Assembly: GCF_003977605.1 (NCBI RefSeq)
Contig: NZ_RYYU01000001.1
Location: 1,502,539 to 1,566,538, forward strand
Reading direction: 5' to 3'
Origin: Prevotella koreensis
GTDB taxonomy: Bacteria; Bacteroidota; Bacteroidia; Bacteroidales; Bacteroidaceae
DNA: 64,000 nucleotides
A program made the translations under genes and the position numbers. Below the pieces are notes generated by a model that was given only the letters and a program-made list of their open reading frames with translations, had not been told where the DNA came from and ran no database searches. Shown one piece after another: positions 53,585 through 62,235 of this stretch (its first letter is position 1; the number at the start of each line of letters is the position of its first letter).

Positions 53585-53745
53585 CGAACCGATTTTGTTT
53601 GATTATTGAGCAGATTATTTGCCTTTATGACGAAAACGTAGCGAGTTACGGCGAGATATGATGGTTACGCCAGCAAGCGGACTAAAGCAGTAGGGAAGCA
53701 TATCGGCAATAACAAATCTAAGCAAATGCGGTCTGATGAGCGATT
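53585..53745. repeat. MITE-like repeat (family M), nearly complete copy
   Basis: From CCGATTTTGTTTGATTATTG through AGCGGACTAAAGCAGTAGGG to AACAAATCTAAGCAAATGCG, this aligns end to end with the reverse complement of the element at 25242-25439. The terminal repeats are eroded (GATGAGCGATTT at the right). It separates the thioredoxin-fold gene from the comF stop. Confidence 0.65.
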
Positions 53746-53750
53746 TGAAT

Positions 53751-54446
53751 TTATTTCTTTCCCGCAAAACCTATCGTAAGAATGCTTATCTTGACATTTC
53801 CCGCACGGCAAAGTTCGCGCGAACATTCCAGTACCGTTGCTCCCGTAGTAAGAATATCGTCAACCACAAGCAGATGCTTGCCGCGCACCCATTCTCCGTT
53901 TTTCAGCGAGAAAGCGTCTTCCACGTTTCCATGCCGCTCCCACCAGTTCTTCTGTGTCTGACTGCCACGGAAATCCTTACGCCCAACGAGGTCTGTACGC
54001 ACCGGTAGTTTTGTAACCTCGGCAATACCCTTTGCTATATATTCGCTCTGGTTATATCCGCGTCTGCGCCGCCGTTTCCGCGCTATCGGCATTGGCACAA
54101 TGGCATCAATACCCTCGAAAAAGCCATCGGTGGCAAAATCCTCGGCAATATATTGTCCCAACAGATAACCATATTCCGGGTGGTCGCCATACTTCAATCT
54201 GTAAATCATTGCCGACACTTCGGAGTGTGGTTCGAAGAAAAACCATGCCGCAGCACGCTCTATCGGTATCTGCCCCCAGAACAGTTGGGCCATCGGATTG
54301 TCATAAGCATGGGCAGAAAAAAACGTACGCGGCAAGTGCATATTACAAGCCGCGCACATCAGTTCCTCGTCTATCGCAAGCCGCCTGCTGCAAACACAGC
54401 ACTGTCGCGGTGCGATAACATCAAGTATTCTGCGTAATAACCTCAT
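53751..54446 (-). CDS. comF: ComF family phosphoribosyltransferase
   Basis: This 231-residue protein has an N-terminal zinc-ribbon-like Cys set (CCVCSRRL and CAACNMHLPR) and a type I phosphoribosyltransferase domain with the PRPP motif LLVVDDILTTGATVLECSRE. KRRRRRGYNQSEYIAKGIA is the usual ComF middle motif. ComF proteins are needed for DNA uptake in transformable bacteria. In Bacteroidetes the gene is common and its role is less clear. The ATG at 54446 is preferred over an upstream TTG. It follows the RNase H gene on the same strand. Confidence 0.92.
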   Translation of the reverse strand: MRLLRRILDVIAPRQCCVCSRRLAIDEELMCAACNMHLPRTFFSAHAYDNPMAQLFWGQIPIERAAAWFFFEPHSEVSAMIYRLKYGDHPEYGYLLGQYIAEDFATDGFFEGIDAIVPMPIARKRRRRRGYNQSEYIAKGIAEVTKLPVRTDLVGRKDFRGSQTQKNWWERHGNVEDAFSLKNGEWVRGKHLLVVDDILTTGATVLECSRELCRAGNVKISILTIGFAGKK

Positions 54447-54523
54447 ACCCAATCTCTCCGTTGATTATCAATTACGCGTGGTAATTGTCGATTATCCATT
54501 GTCTCTCACAGGTCATCTCTCCC

Positions 54524-54988
54524 CTACTTTCTCCCGAAGTCAGCCGGTATCTCGCCCCACTTAGCAGTCTCCCATTTCACTATCGGATTACGGAAATCGT
54601 TAGTGGCAAGCCATCTCTCTGCGCGAAGGATTATTTCGTGCAACTTCTCCGTTTCCGGAGTGCGTTCCATCTTGGTCTTGCACTTCCTGTTCTTCACCCA
54701 CAATATCGCATTATACGAGTCGCTATATATCGTCTTGTTGTGAAGTCCGCGCTGCCGGCACAATGCCAACGCATGCACTATTGCAAGGAACTCGCCGATG
54801 TTATTCGTTCCTTTCATCGGCCCGAAATGGAAAATCCGTTCTCCGGTCGCCAAGTCAATCCCCTGATATTCCATAGGTCCGGGATTCCCTGAGCAGCCTG
54901 CATCAACTGCCCAAGCGTCTGCCGTCACCTCCATTGGCAGCGGTAGCACCGTATCATGTCTGTAATCAGGCGGATTCTGCATATACAC
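54524..54988 (-). CDS. ribonuclease H-like protein
   Basis: This 154-residue protein has an RNase HI fold. The acidic catalytic residues are visible in VDAGCSGNPGPMEYQG (first Asp), NNIGEFLAIVHAL (Glu), TIYSDSYNAILWV (Asp) and the C-terminal EIPADFGRK (Asp). It would cut RNA in RNA-DNA hybrids. The gene has a consensus promoter 29 bp upstream and is followed by comF. A start at MQNPP (54982) is equally possible. The symbol is left out because several RNase HI types coexist in this phylum. Confidence 0.85.
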   Translation of the reverse strand: MYMQNPPDYRHDTVLPLPMEVTADAWAVDAGCSGNPGPMEYQGIDLATGERIFHFGPMKGTNNIGEFLAIVHALALCRQRGLHNKTIYSDSYNAILWVKNRKCKTKMERTPETEKLHEIILRAERWLATNDFRNPIVKWETAKWGEIPADFGRK

Positions 54989-55016
54989 TCACTCTCTTCC
55001 CCACACTTTCCATCTG

Positions 55017-55047
55017 CAAAGGTAATGCAAAATGAATATATGACAAA
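55017..55047 (-). promoter_or_regulatory. promoter of the RNase H/comF operon
   Basis: On the minus strand, TTTG (55044-55047), a 19-bp spacer and TACCTTTG (55017-55024) match the consensus exactly. Confidence 0.75.
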
Positions 55048-55176
55048 ATTAAAAAGCGATAAAAAAACATGCCGGTGTGTATTGGCAAAGATTGTGCAAC
55101 AGATGACACTTTCATGAAAGTTATTTTATGTTAAACACGTTTGAAAATTGAAAGAGGATGCGTTATATTTACAGCG

Positions 55177-55677
55177 ATGGAGATAAAAGCATACGAACAG
55201 ATGGCGATGGGGCTGCGCACGAGGGCTTTGCAGGTAAGCATGAGTCTCGGAGCAGGCAATGCCGAGGCTGAAGACGTTGCACAAGAGGTGATGTTGAGGC
55301 TATGGCAGATGCGGAACGAACTCCATGAAAACGGCAATCTGACTAACCTCGCAGGAATAATGGCTCGGAACATGACCATCGACCGTAAACGACGGACACG
55401 TACCGTGCCGCTCGATGACAAGGAACGAAACATCACTGCGACATCCGCAACACCGGCCGAAAGGATAGAGGCCGACGAGGAGGAACTATGGTTGATGAGA
55501 AAATTAGAACAGTTGCCACCAACCCAGCATGCCATTCTGCGTATGCGACAGGACGAACAGATGAGCCATGAGGACATTGCACGACGATTGGGCATAACGG
55601 TATCCTCGGTATCTACACTGTTATCGCGGGCACGCCATTCGCTACTCGAAGAAATAAGAAGGAGGAACAAAAGATGA
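55177..55677 (+). CDS. ECF-type RNA polymerase sigma factor
   Basis: This 166-residue sigma-70 family protein has region 2 (NAEAEDVAQEVMLRLWQMRN, MARNMTIDRKRR) and region 4 (LPPTQHAILRMRQDEQMSHE, then DIARRLGITVSSVSTLLSRA). Region 3 is missing, as in ECF factors. A TTG at 55141 gives a longer frame without family similarity, so ATG 55177 is used. Its end overlaps the next gene by 4 bp, the usual sigma/anti-sigma arrangement. Confidence 0.92.
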   Translation: MEIKAYEQMAMGLRTRALQVSMSLGAGNAEAEDVAQEVMLRLWQMRNELHENGNLTNLAGIMARNMTIDRKRRTRTVPLDDKERNITATSATPAERIEADEEELWLMRKLEQLPPTQHAILRMRQDEQMSHEDIARRLGITVSSVSTLLSRARHSLLEEIRRRNKR

Positions 55678-56354
55678 AAGTATATTCAATGAAAACCATA
55701 GAGGACTTGCTGAAGAAATTCATGGACGGCAAGACGACACTCGAAGAGGAACAGTTGCTGGCACAATATTTCCGCCGTGACGATGTGCCTGATGCTCTCT
55801 CCGACTATAAGGAAATATTCAGATGGTTAGAGTGTGGCACAACAGACGGCACGACAAAGGAGAAAAATATGTGCAGAAAGTCGGGAAAGAGATGGTGGGT
55901 TGCGGCCGCATCGGTGTTGTTCATTGTCACCGCTACCTTTACTATATTGCAAACAACGCCACGAAAAACAACCGAAGTGGCAGTGGCATCAATAAATACG
56001 GATAGGGAAAAGGACACAAAGAGCGAGGTAACGATTACGTCAGAGACGGCGAATGGCAATGAGAATACGTTGGAAACGACAAACTCTCGGACAAAAACAC
56101 CTTCTCCCCACCTCAAACGGCAAGCCTCCGGTAGCACCACAGAATACATCTCGGCAGAGAAAAGCATAAAAATAATAATGGAGGAAAACACGAAGTTGGA
56201 CGAGGAACTACGAAAAATGGAGGAAGAGATGGTCGAAATGAAAAAGCAACTCGTGGTTTCACAGATGGAAGCAAATGGTTACACTGCAGTATATATGGAA
56301 GACGGAAGTATTGATTTCACTAATAACAACAATCAAATAATCACAGAGTTATGA
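55674..56354 (+). CDS. membrane protein, probable anti-sigma partner
   Basis: This 226-residue protein has a cytoplasmic N-terminus of about 70 residues (TIEDLLKKFMDGKTTLEEEQ, then LLAQYFRRDDVPDALSDYKE) typical of anti-sigma proteins. One membrane helix follows (WWVAAASVLFIVTATFTILQ), then a Ser/Thr-rich linker and a periplasmic coiled coil (NTKLDEELRKMEEEMVEMKK). It overlaps the sigma gene and the next gene by 4 bp each. Sigma binding is inferred from layout and context. Confidence 0.75.
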   Translation: MKVYSMKTIEDLLKKFMDGKTTLEEEQLLAQYFRRDDVPDALSDYKEIFRWLECGTTDGTTKEKNMCRKSGKRWWVAAASVLFIVTATFTILQTTPRKTTEVAVASINTDREKDTKSEVTITSETANGNENTLETTNSRTKTPSPHLKRQASGSTTEYISAEKSIKIIMEENTKLDEELRKMEEEMVEMKKQLVVSQMEANGYTAVYMEDGSIDFTNNNNQIITEL

Positions 56355-57181
56355 AACAAATAAGAACATTTACCATCAGCATTTGCCTGCTTCTCATGCC
56401 GCAGGTGATGCTTGCGCAGCAGAACATAAAGCGCGCATTCGAGAACTTTATAAACAATAACAGAGTGCAGTCGAAAGAGTCTCACTCCAAGACACGCAAC
56501 CCGGAAACGAACGAAATAGTGGGAAAAATGGACTCATACACATTCACTATCAAAGCGAGCGATATGAAACTGATAGACGAACTGAAGTCGGCCATACGTC
56601 GCGACAGTGAAAAAGCGTATTCGGAAAACTGGGAGAGTGCAATAGCGGAGGATGCAAACTACAAGCGTCGCACGTTGATGTATAACGACAAAGAGGGCAT
56701 TGTCCTAGGTCTTGAGTATGTAAACTACGTCAATGTGAACTTCATTGACGAGGCCAACAAGGACTTCAGATATGCCTATGCAGTGGAGTGGAACGAGCCG
56801 GAAAAGGATATGGTGACAGGTCGTATCATAATTTCGTATGCCCGGATTCCGCAATTCAAAAAGCAAGAGATACTGAAATTGGACAACTCTTTCGACCAAT
56901 TCTTCTCCCAAAACAATATCAACCAGAAAACCAAAGACAATGCATCACATTGGTTGGCACGGTTCAACGTCTTCCGCAACAACTTCATGCTCAAGCCTAA
57001 CAGTAACTCTGCCCACGGTTTTGTATCACAAATCTACGAACTGTGCAAGAACGCAAGTTGCCTTGACGAGGCCGAAGTAAAGATGGTGACAGAAGTGCTC
57101 GAAGAGATGTTGAAACAAACTTCCGACAAGATGTTGCGCGGAATGCTGCAGGCATCAATAGAAAACATTAAGAAGAAATAA
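56351..57181 (+). CDS. DUF5024-like secreted protein
   Basis: This 276-residue protein has an SPI signal (TFTISICLLLMPQVMLAQ). The mature part (FENFINNNRVQSKESHSKTR and YTFTIKASDMKLIDELKSAI) resembles the DUF5024 proteins that follow sigma/anti-sigma pairs in Bacteroidetes. It is translationally coupled to the anti-sigma gene. It may act with that protein's periplasmic coiled coil in sensing. Repeat copy E follows its stop. Confidence 0.68.
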   Translation: MKQIRTFTISICLLLMPQVMLAQQNIKRAFENFINNNRVQSKESHSKTRNPETNEIVGKMDSYTFTIKASDMKLIDELKSAIRRDSEKAYSENWESAIAEDANYKRRTLMYNDKEGIVLGLEYVNYVNVNFIDEANKDFRYAYAVEWNEPEKDMVTGRIIISYARIPQFKKQEILKLDNSFDQFFSQNNINQKTKDNASHWLARFNVFRNNFMLKPNSNSAHGFVSQIYELCKNASCLDEAEVKMVTEVLEEMLKQTSDKMLRGMLQASIENIKKK

Positions 57182-57237
57182 ACCTTTTACGTTCCATAAA
57201 TGCCGTTAACGCCAGGTATTTGAAATCTCACCGTTTG

Positions 57238-57320
57238 GCAATTTCGCCTGTTTTAGTTGACAAAATCGCCCATTTTGCTTTGCAAATTCGGCGAATTTGG
57301 TCAGCAAAACAGGCGATTTT
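57238..57320. repeat. GGGCGAAATTG palindromic repeat, copy E
   Basis: A diverged copy: GCAATTTCGCCTGTTTTAGT, AAAATCGCCCATTTTGCTTT and GCAAATTCGGCGAATTTGGT. AAAATCGCC and GGCGATTTT (ending at 57320) form the outer stem. It lies between the converging secreted-protein and RNA methyltransferase genes and may serve as terminator for both. Confidence 0.75.
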
Positions 57321-57344
57321 ACTTTTCTATATATAGCACAATGG

Positions 57345-57902
57345 TTACATATCGAAGAACCGACGGGCAAACTCCCATATCAAAATGCCGGCAGTGACGG
57401 AAACATTGAGGGAGTGCTTAGTGCCGTATTGCGGTATCTCAATGCAACCATCGGAGCGATCTATCACTTCCTGATGCACACCTTTCACCTCGTTACCGAA
57501 TACCACTGCGCAACCCGACGCCCCACTGTCGGCACTGAACACAGGCAAGGAGTCGATGTCGCCGAGCATCACCGAGCCTTCGCACTGTTCTATGGAATAT
57601 ATCATGCGGTGCTTGGAGCGGAGATAGTCGATGGCTTCGAGTGTCGTGGGGAAATATTTCCACGCCACGCTGTCCTCCCCTCCGAGCGCGGTTTTGTGTA
57701 TCTCCGGGTGTGGCGGAGTGGCCGTGATGCCGCACAGCAACACTTCCTCAACACGGAAAGCGTCGCAGGTGCGGAATACTGAGCCAATGTTATACATCGA
57801 GCGAACATCGTCGAGCACTACCGTGAGAGGTAATTTTTCCGCCTCGCGGAAGTCTTTCAGCGATAGGCGGGAGATTTCGATGGTGCGAAGTTTCTGGGGC
57901 AT
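57345..57902 (-). CDS. TrmH/SpoU family RNA methyltransferase
   Basis: This 185-residue SPOUT methyltransferase puts a 2'-O-methyl group on tRNA or rRNA. The trefoil-knot motifs are LTVVLDDVRSMYNIGSVFRT (motif 1), CAVVFGNEVKGVHQEVIDRS (motif 2) and IEIPQYGTKHSLNVSVTAGI (motif 3). The frame is open to 57956, but MPQKLRTIEISRLSL at 57902 is the better start. A MITE-like remnant separates it from sufE. The nucleotide target is not predictable. Confidence 0.9.
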   Translation of the reverse strand: MPQKLRTIEISRLSLKDFREAEKLPLTVVLDDVRSMYNIGSVFRTCDAFRVEEVLLCGITATPPHPEIHKTALGGEDSVAWKYFPTTLEAIDYLRSKHRMIYSIEQCEGSVMLGDIDSLPVFSADSGASGCAVVFGNEVKGVHQEVIDRSDGCIEIPQYGTKHSLNVSVTAGILIWEFARRFFDM

Positions 57903-57935
57903 GACGGGGAAATGTGAACGAAAAATGAATGTTAT

Positions 57936-58003
57936 AGCAGTAAGGAAGCATGCCAATTATAACAAATCCAAGCAAATACGTCTTAACGGCCGATTAGGGA
58001 TTA
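57936..58003. repeat. partial MITE-like repeat (family M)
   Basis: AGCAGTAAGGAAGCATGCCA through AACAAATCCAAGCAAATACG to GGCCGATTAGGGATTA match the element at 25242 (reverse complement). Its outer end supplies the sufE stop codon at 58001-58003. Confidence 0.6.
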
Positions 58004-58429
58004 TGCCTCACCTTTCATCTTATACGCCAGCGCGTAGGCCTTAATCTGCTTTATCATTGCCAGCAAGCCGTTCGAGCGAGTTGGCGAAAGATGATCGCGC
58101 AGACCGATACGGTCGATGAAATAGAGTTCGGCATCGAGAATCTCTTGCGGTGTATGACCGTCGAGCACACGTATAAGCAGAGCCACGATGCCCTTCACTA
58201 TCAGCGCGTCGCTCTCTGCCGAGAAGTGCAGCAGTCCGTCAACATAGTCGGCTTGCAGCCACACTCGGCTCTGACAGCCATCAATGAGGTTGCTCTCGGT
58301 CTTGTATTTATTGTCGAGAGCCTCCTGTTCGTTACCAAGGTCAATCAGCAACTGGTATCTGTCCATCCAGTCGTCGAAGTCGGAAAACTCCTCTATTACC
58401 TCGTCTTGCAGTTCGTTTATTGTTGCCAT
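58001..58429 (-). CDS. sufE: SufE family cysteine desulfuration protein
   Basis: This 142-residue protein takes sulfane sulfur from a cysteine desulfurase and passes it to the Suf scaffold for Fe-S cluster assembly. The acceptor Cys is in NLIDGCQSRVWLQADYVDG (about residue 52). FDDWMDRYQLLIDLGNEQ and IGLRDHLSPTRSNGLLAMIK are conserved. The gene starts 4 bp after the U32 protease gene. The stop lies in the end of a MITE-like remnant, but the C-terminus looks complete. Confidence 0.94.
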   Translation of the reverse strand: MATINELQDEVIEEFSDFDDWMDRYQLLIDLGNEQEALDNKYKTESNLIDGCQSRVWLQADYVDGLLHFSAESDALIVKGIVALLIRVLDGHTPQEILDAELYFIDRIGLRDHLSPTRSNGLLAMIKQIKAYALAYKMKGEA

Positions 58430-58433
58430 ATCT

Positions 58434-59732
58434 TTATTTTACTTTTATCAGTTTATACAATTTGTCGCTCGGTCTTATCTTTTCCGGCACGGCGATGCTC
58501 ACTCGTGTGCCCTTTTGGGCAATACTGACAGGGCCGTTGTCGCCGTGAATCTCTTCGGGTGTGACGTATAGAACGCCTGTGGTAGGACCCGTGATGAGCA
58601 TACGGTCGCCTACTTCAAACTCGCAAGCCTCGACTGCGAACTCAGCCACTCCGAGTTTAGAGAAATATTTCATACCCTTACCCACATACTGCTTGCGCTC
58701 CGTCGCGCTGCTGCCATACTCCGAGTTCCACTCTCCGAGTTGCTGTCCGAGGTAGTAACCGTCCCAGAAACCGCGGTTGAAGACAGTGGCGAGACGCTCG
58801 TCCCACTCGTCTTTCCTTGCCTCGGTGAACGTACCGTCGATCACCGCACGTATCGCTTCTTTATAGCACTTCACCACCGTATATACATACTCGGCACTGC
58901 GTGCGCGTCCTTCTATCTTGAAAACCCTCACTCCGGCGTTCATCATACGGTCTATGAAGCGCAGCGTTTTCAGGTCTTTCGGGCTCATTATGTATTTGTT
59001 GTCCACCTCCAATTCGGTTCCCGTTTCGCGGTCGGTCACGATGTATGAGCGTCGGCATAGTTGCATGCACTCACCCCTGTTGGCACTGCGTGTAGCGTTG
59101 TCGAGCGAAAGATAGCACTTTCCGCTCACCGCCATGCACAATGCACCGTGACAGAACATCTCTATGCGCACCTGTTTTCCGCTCGGTCCGCAGATGTTCT
59201 GTTCCTCAATAGCGCGGTAAATCTCGGCCACCTGCTCCATATTCAGTTCTCGTGCAAGCACCACGACATCGGCAAATTGCGCATAGAAACGCAACGCCTC
59301 AACGTTTGAAATGTTCAGTTGTGTGGAAAGATGCACCTCCTGTCCGATGCTGCGACAATAGGTCATAACGGCCACATCGCTCGCTATCACCGCTGTGATG
59401 CCTGCCTCTCGCGCCGCATCCACTATCCGGTGCATCGTCTCGATGTCCTCATCATAGATGATGGTGTTCACCGTGAGATAGGTCTTTATGCCGTTGGCAT
59501 CACATTCACGGGCAATGTCGCGCAGGTCGTCGATGCCGAACTTATTGGCACTATGCGAGCGCATGTTCAGTTGTCCGATTCCGAAATACACCGAGTCGGC
59601 CCCCGCCTGTATCGCAGCGGCAAGACTCTCACGGCTTCCCACAGGAGCCATTACCTCGAAATCGTTATAATTCATATTCATCATGTCTTTATATTCTTTA
59701 AGTAGTTCATTTTGTTCTATCAGTCCCATCAT
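58434..59732 (-). CDS. U32 family peptidase-like protein
   Basis: This 432-residue protein belongs to the U32 family. The signature MAPVGSRESLAAAIQAGADS is near the start, and the Cys set (IEMFCHGALCMAVSGKCYLS, NRGECMQLCRR) suggests an Fe-S cluster. Members such as TrhP act in hydroxylation of wobble uridine in tRNA rather than in proteolysis, which would fit the neighbours miaB and the RNA methyltransferase. It starts 5 bp after xerD. An internal ATG (MNYNDFEVMAPVG) is an alternative. Confidence 0.88.
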   Translation of the reverse strand: MMGLIEQNELLKEYKDMMNMNYNDFEVMAPVGSRESLAAAIQAGADSVYFGIGQLNMRSHSANKFGIDDLRDIARECDANGIKTYLTVNTIIYDEDIETMHRIVDAAREAGITAVIASDVAVMTYCRSIGQEVHLSTQLNISNVEALRFYAQFADVVVLARELNMEQVAEIYRAIEEQNICGPSGKQVRIEMFCHGALCMAVSGKCYLSLDNATRSANRGECMQLCRRSYIVTDRETGTELEVDNKYIMSPKDLKTLRFIDRMMNAGVRVFKIEGRARSAEYVYTVVKCYKEAIRAVIDGTFTEARKDEWDERLATVFNRGFWDGYYLGQQLGEWNSEYGSSATERKQYVGKGMKYFSKLGVAEFAVEACEFEVGDRMLITGPTTGVLYVTPEEIHGDNGPVSIAQKGTRVSIAVPEKIRPSDKLYKLIKVK

Positions 59733-59737
59733 CCTTC

Positions 59738-60649
59738 TTACGCATGAGTTTTGTTTCTCGGATGATGTTGCAAAATCTCCTCTCGCAGAGTCTTGGTGCT
59801 CACATGAGTGTATATTTCGGTCGTTCCGATGCTCTCATGCCCGAGCATTGCCTGTATGGCACGCAGGTCGGCACCGCCTTCGAGCAGTGATGTTGCGAAA
59901 GAGTGGCGCAGCGTGTGGGGCGAGATGGTCTTCCGTATGCCGGCATCGCGGGCGTAATCTTTTATGAATATCAGCACCATTGTGCGCGTCAAATGTGCTC
60001 CGCGGCGGTTCAGGAAGACGTAATCCTCCTCTCCGGGCTTTATCTTCATCGCGTTTCTTTTGTCGAACCACGTATACAGTTCGTCGATGGCGCGGGGCGA
60101 GATAGGCACAAGTCGTTCCTTGTTTCCCTTTCCCAAGACGCGTATGAAGCGCTCATCGAGATACAGGTCGGATAGTTTCAGGTTCACCAGTTCGCTCACT
60201 CTGAGTCCGCAAGAGAACAGCATTTCTATCATCGCACGGTTGCGCTGTCCTTCCCATTTGGAGCAGTCGATGGCCGCCTCAAGCATATCCACCTCCTCTA
60301 TCGACAGCACCTCCGGCAGGTGTTTGCCCGTCTGCGGACTCTCAAGAAGTTCCGACGGGTCGTCTTCTATCCGTCCGTCTCTCACCATGAAGTTGCAGAA
60401 CGAGCGCACTCCGCTGAGTATTCGGCACTGCGACTTTGCCCCGATACCGAGGTCGTGTAGCGATGCGGCGAAAGATTGGAGGTGCTCAAGGGTCACGTTG
60501 GTCAGTCTGATACCCTCTCCGTCGAGATAGTCGGTCAGTTTCTTCACATCGCGCTGATAAGCCTCTAATGTGTTTGGCGAGAACCCGCGTTGCAGTCGCA
60601 GGTATCTGTTGTACGCCTTCATGAGGGCAGCATTGCCGTTATCGCTCAT
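59738..60649 (-). CDS. xerD: tyrosine recombinase XerD
   Basis: This 303-residue recombinase resolves chromosome dimers at dif. The N-terminal SAM-like domain (NRYLRLQRGFSPNTLEAYQR) precedes the catalytic domain, with Arg in SCGLRVSELVNLKLSDL, HTLRHSFATSLLEGGADLR and the nucleophile Tyr in LGHESIGTTEIYTHVS. XerC and XerD are hard to tell apart; XerD is preferred on overall pattern. It is not next to any repeat element or att-like site that would mark it as an integrase. Confidence 0.9.
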   Translation of the reverse strand: MSDNGNAALMKAYNRYLRLQRGFSPNTLEAYQRDVKKLTDYLDGEGIRLTNVTLEHLQSFAASLHDLGIGAKSQCRILSGVRSFCNFMVRDGRIEDDPSELLESPQTGKHLPEVLSIEEVDMLEAAIDCSKWEGQRNRAMIEMLFSCGLRVSELVNLKLSDLYLDERFIRVLGKGNKERLVPISPRAIDELYTWFDKRNAMKIKPGEEDYVFLNRRGAHLTRTMVLIFIKDYARDAGIRKTISPHTLRHSFATSLLEGGADLRAIQAMLGHESIGTTEIYTHVSTKTLREEILQHHPRNKTHA

Positions 60650-60681
60650 TCGTTTCTCCTTTTCAATTCACCCTCAATTCG

Positions 60682-62040
60682 CTACTCGGCGAGTTCTCCG
60701 AGCAATGTTGCGCTCGACGAGTCGGTTATTCTTACGCGCACCGTTTCTCCGATATGATGGTTTCCTTTCGGGAATACCACCATTTTGTTCTGTTCGTTGC
60801 GTCCGCATAGTTGCTCACGCGAGCGTTTTGAGAAGTTCTCCACAAGCACATCAAACTCCTTGCCCACATCCTTCCGGTTCTGTTCGGCCGAAATTTGCGT
60901 CTGCAGAGCGATGAGTTCGGAGAGTCTTTGCAACTTCACTTCTTCCGGAATATTGTCGGGAAGGTGCTTAGAGGCATAGGTGCCGGGGCGTTCCGAATAC
61001 TTGAACATGAACGCAGAATCGTAGCCAACCTCACGCATCAGCGAGAGCGACAGTTGATGATCTTCCTCCGTTTCTCCGTGATAGCCCACGAAGATGTCGG
61101 TGGACAGTCCGCAATCGGGCACTATCCTGCGTATCGCTGCCACGCGGTCGAGATACCATTCGCGGGTGTATTTGCGGTTCATCAGTTTCAGAATGCTGTT
61201 GCTTCCGCTCTGCACCGGCAGGTGGATATGCTTGCACACGTTGGGCATTTCTGCTATCACGCGCAGCGTTTCATCGCTCATATCCTTCGGGTGCGACGTA
61301 GTGAAGCGCACCCTCATGCTCGGAACCTCCTCTGCAACGCGACGCAGAAGTGTGGGGAAATCCACTTTCTGTTCGTTTTCCTCATATCTGTAACTGTTCA
61401 CATTCTGTCCGAGCAGCGTCACTTCGCGGTAACCGCGGTCTCTCAGGTCGCCCACTTCACGCAGTATGCTGTTGATGTCACGACTCCGTTCGCGCCCTCT
61501 CGTATAAGGCACAATGCAGTAATGGCAGAAGTTATTGCAACCTCTCATTATGCTTACAAATCCTCCTATCTTCGCGCCGAACAGTCTCTTGGGCACTATG
61601 TCGCGATAGGTCTCGGTAGTGGATAGTTCTATGTTTATTGCCTTGTTCCCCATTTCGGCCTGCGCCATGAGGTCGGGCAGAGTGAGATAAGCATCGGGAC
61701 CGGCCACGAGATCGGTGTGATGGTTATGCAGCAGGTCGTCTTTGGTTCGTTCCGCCATACATCCGAGCACGCCGATTATAAGCGGTCGGGCATCCGACAA
61801 CGCGCGACGAGAGTCACGATTGGTCGCCCTGTTGCGTCTCATTGCATTCAGTTCCTCCAAGCGATGATAAATTTTCTGCTCCGCATTGTCGCGCACCGAG
61901 CATGTATTCAGGAACACCGCGTCGGCCTCCATAATGTCTTCGCACACGTCATATCCCGCCATTTTCATCACCGAAGCCACCACTTCAGAGTCGGCAACAT
62001 TCATCTGACAGCCGTATGTCTCAATAAAAAGTTTCTTCAT
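60682..62040 (-). CDS. miaB: tRNA-2-methylthio-N6-dimethylallyladenosine synthase
   Basis: This 452-residue radical SAM methylthiotransferase modifies A37 of tRNAs that read U-starting codons. The N-terminal Cys set (ETYGCQMNVADSE, LNTCSVRDNAE, VLGCMAER) binds the auxiliary cluster. GCNNFCHYCIVPYTRGRERS is the CxxxCxxC radical SAM motif. The C-terminal TRAM domain includes VLVENFSKRSREQLCGRNEQ. It is the first gene of the minus-strand run miaB-xerD-U32-sufE-trmH. Confidence 0.96.
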   Translation of the reverse strand: MKKLFIETYGCQMNVADSEVVASVMKMAGYDVCEDIMEADAVFLNTCSVRDNAEQKIYHRLEELNAMRRNRATNRDSRRALSDARPLIIGVLGCMAERTKDDLLHNHHTDLVAGPDAYLTLPDLMAQAEMGNKAINIELSTTETYRDIVPKRLFGAKIGGFVSIMRGCNNFCHYCIVPYTRGRERSRDINSILREVGDLRDRGYREVTLLGQNVNSYRYEENEQKVDFPTLLRRVAEEVPSMRVRFTTSHPKDMSDETLRVIAEMPNVCKHIHLPVQSGSNSILKLMNRKYTREWYLDRVAAIRRIVPDCGLSTDIFVGYHGETEEDHQLSLSLMREVGYDSAFMFKYSERPGTYASKHLPDNIPEEVKLQRLSELIALQTQISAEQNRKDVGKEFDVLVENFSKRSREQLCGRNEQNKMVVFPKGNHHIGETVRVRITDSSSATLLGELAE

Positions 62041-62058
62041 CAGAATTTAATTTGGGTG

Positions 62059-62066
62059 CAAAGGTA
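62059..62066 (-). promoter_or_regulatory. miaB operon promoter -7 box
   Basis: The minus strand reads TACCTTTG 18 bp before the miaB start. The -33 element is unclear. Confidence 0.5.
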
Positions 62067-62140
62067 GTGAGAAAAAACCATTTTTTGTGTCAAAACATCA
62101 AATTAAAATGTAAATATTACGGAGAATGAAAATATTATAT

Positions 62141-62148
62141 TAATTTTG
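62141..62148 (+). promoter_or_regulatory. -7 box of the C10 peptidase gene
   Basis: TAATTTTG, with a leader of about 80 bases before the start at 62236. Confidence 0.5.
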
Positions 62149-62235
62149 CACTCTGTCTGAAGAAAAACACACACCATGCCTTAATATGACGACATGACCC
62201 ATGACAAACATAACCTAACTTAAATAATTTAACTT

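Noticed and set aside
59738..60649. XerD as the integrase of a mobile element.
   Set aside because: It is embedded in a housekeeping run (miaB, U32, sufE) with no att-like repeats or cargo.
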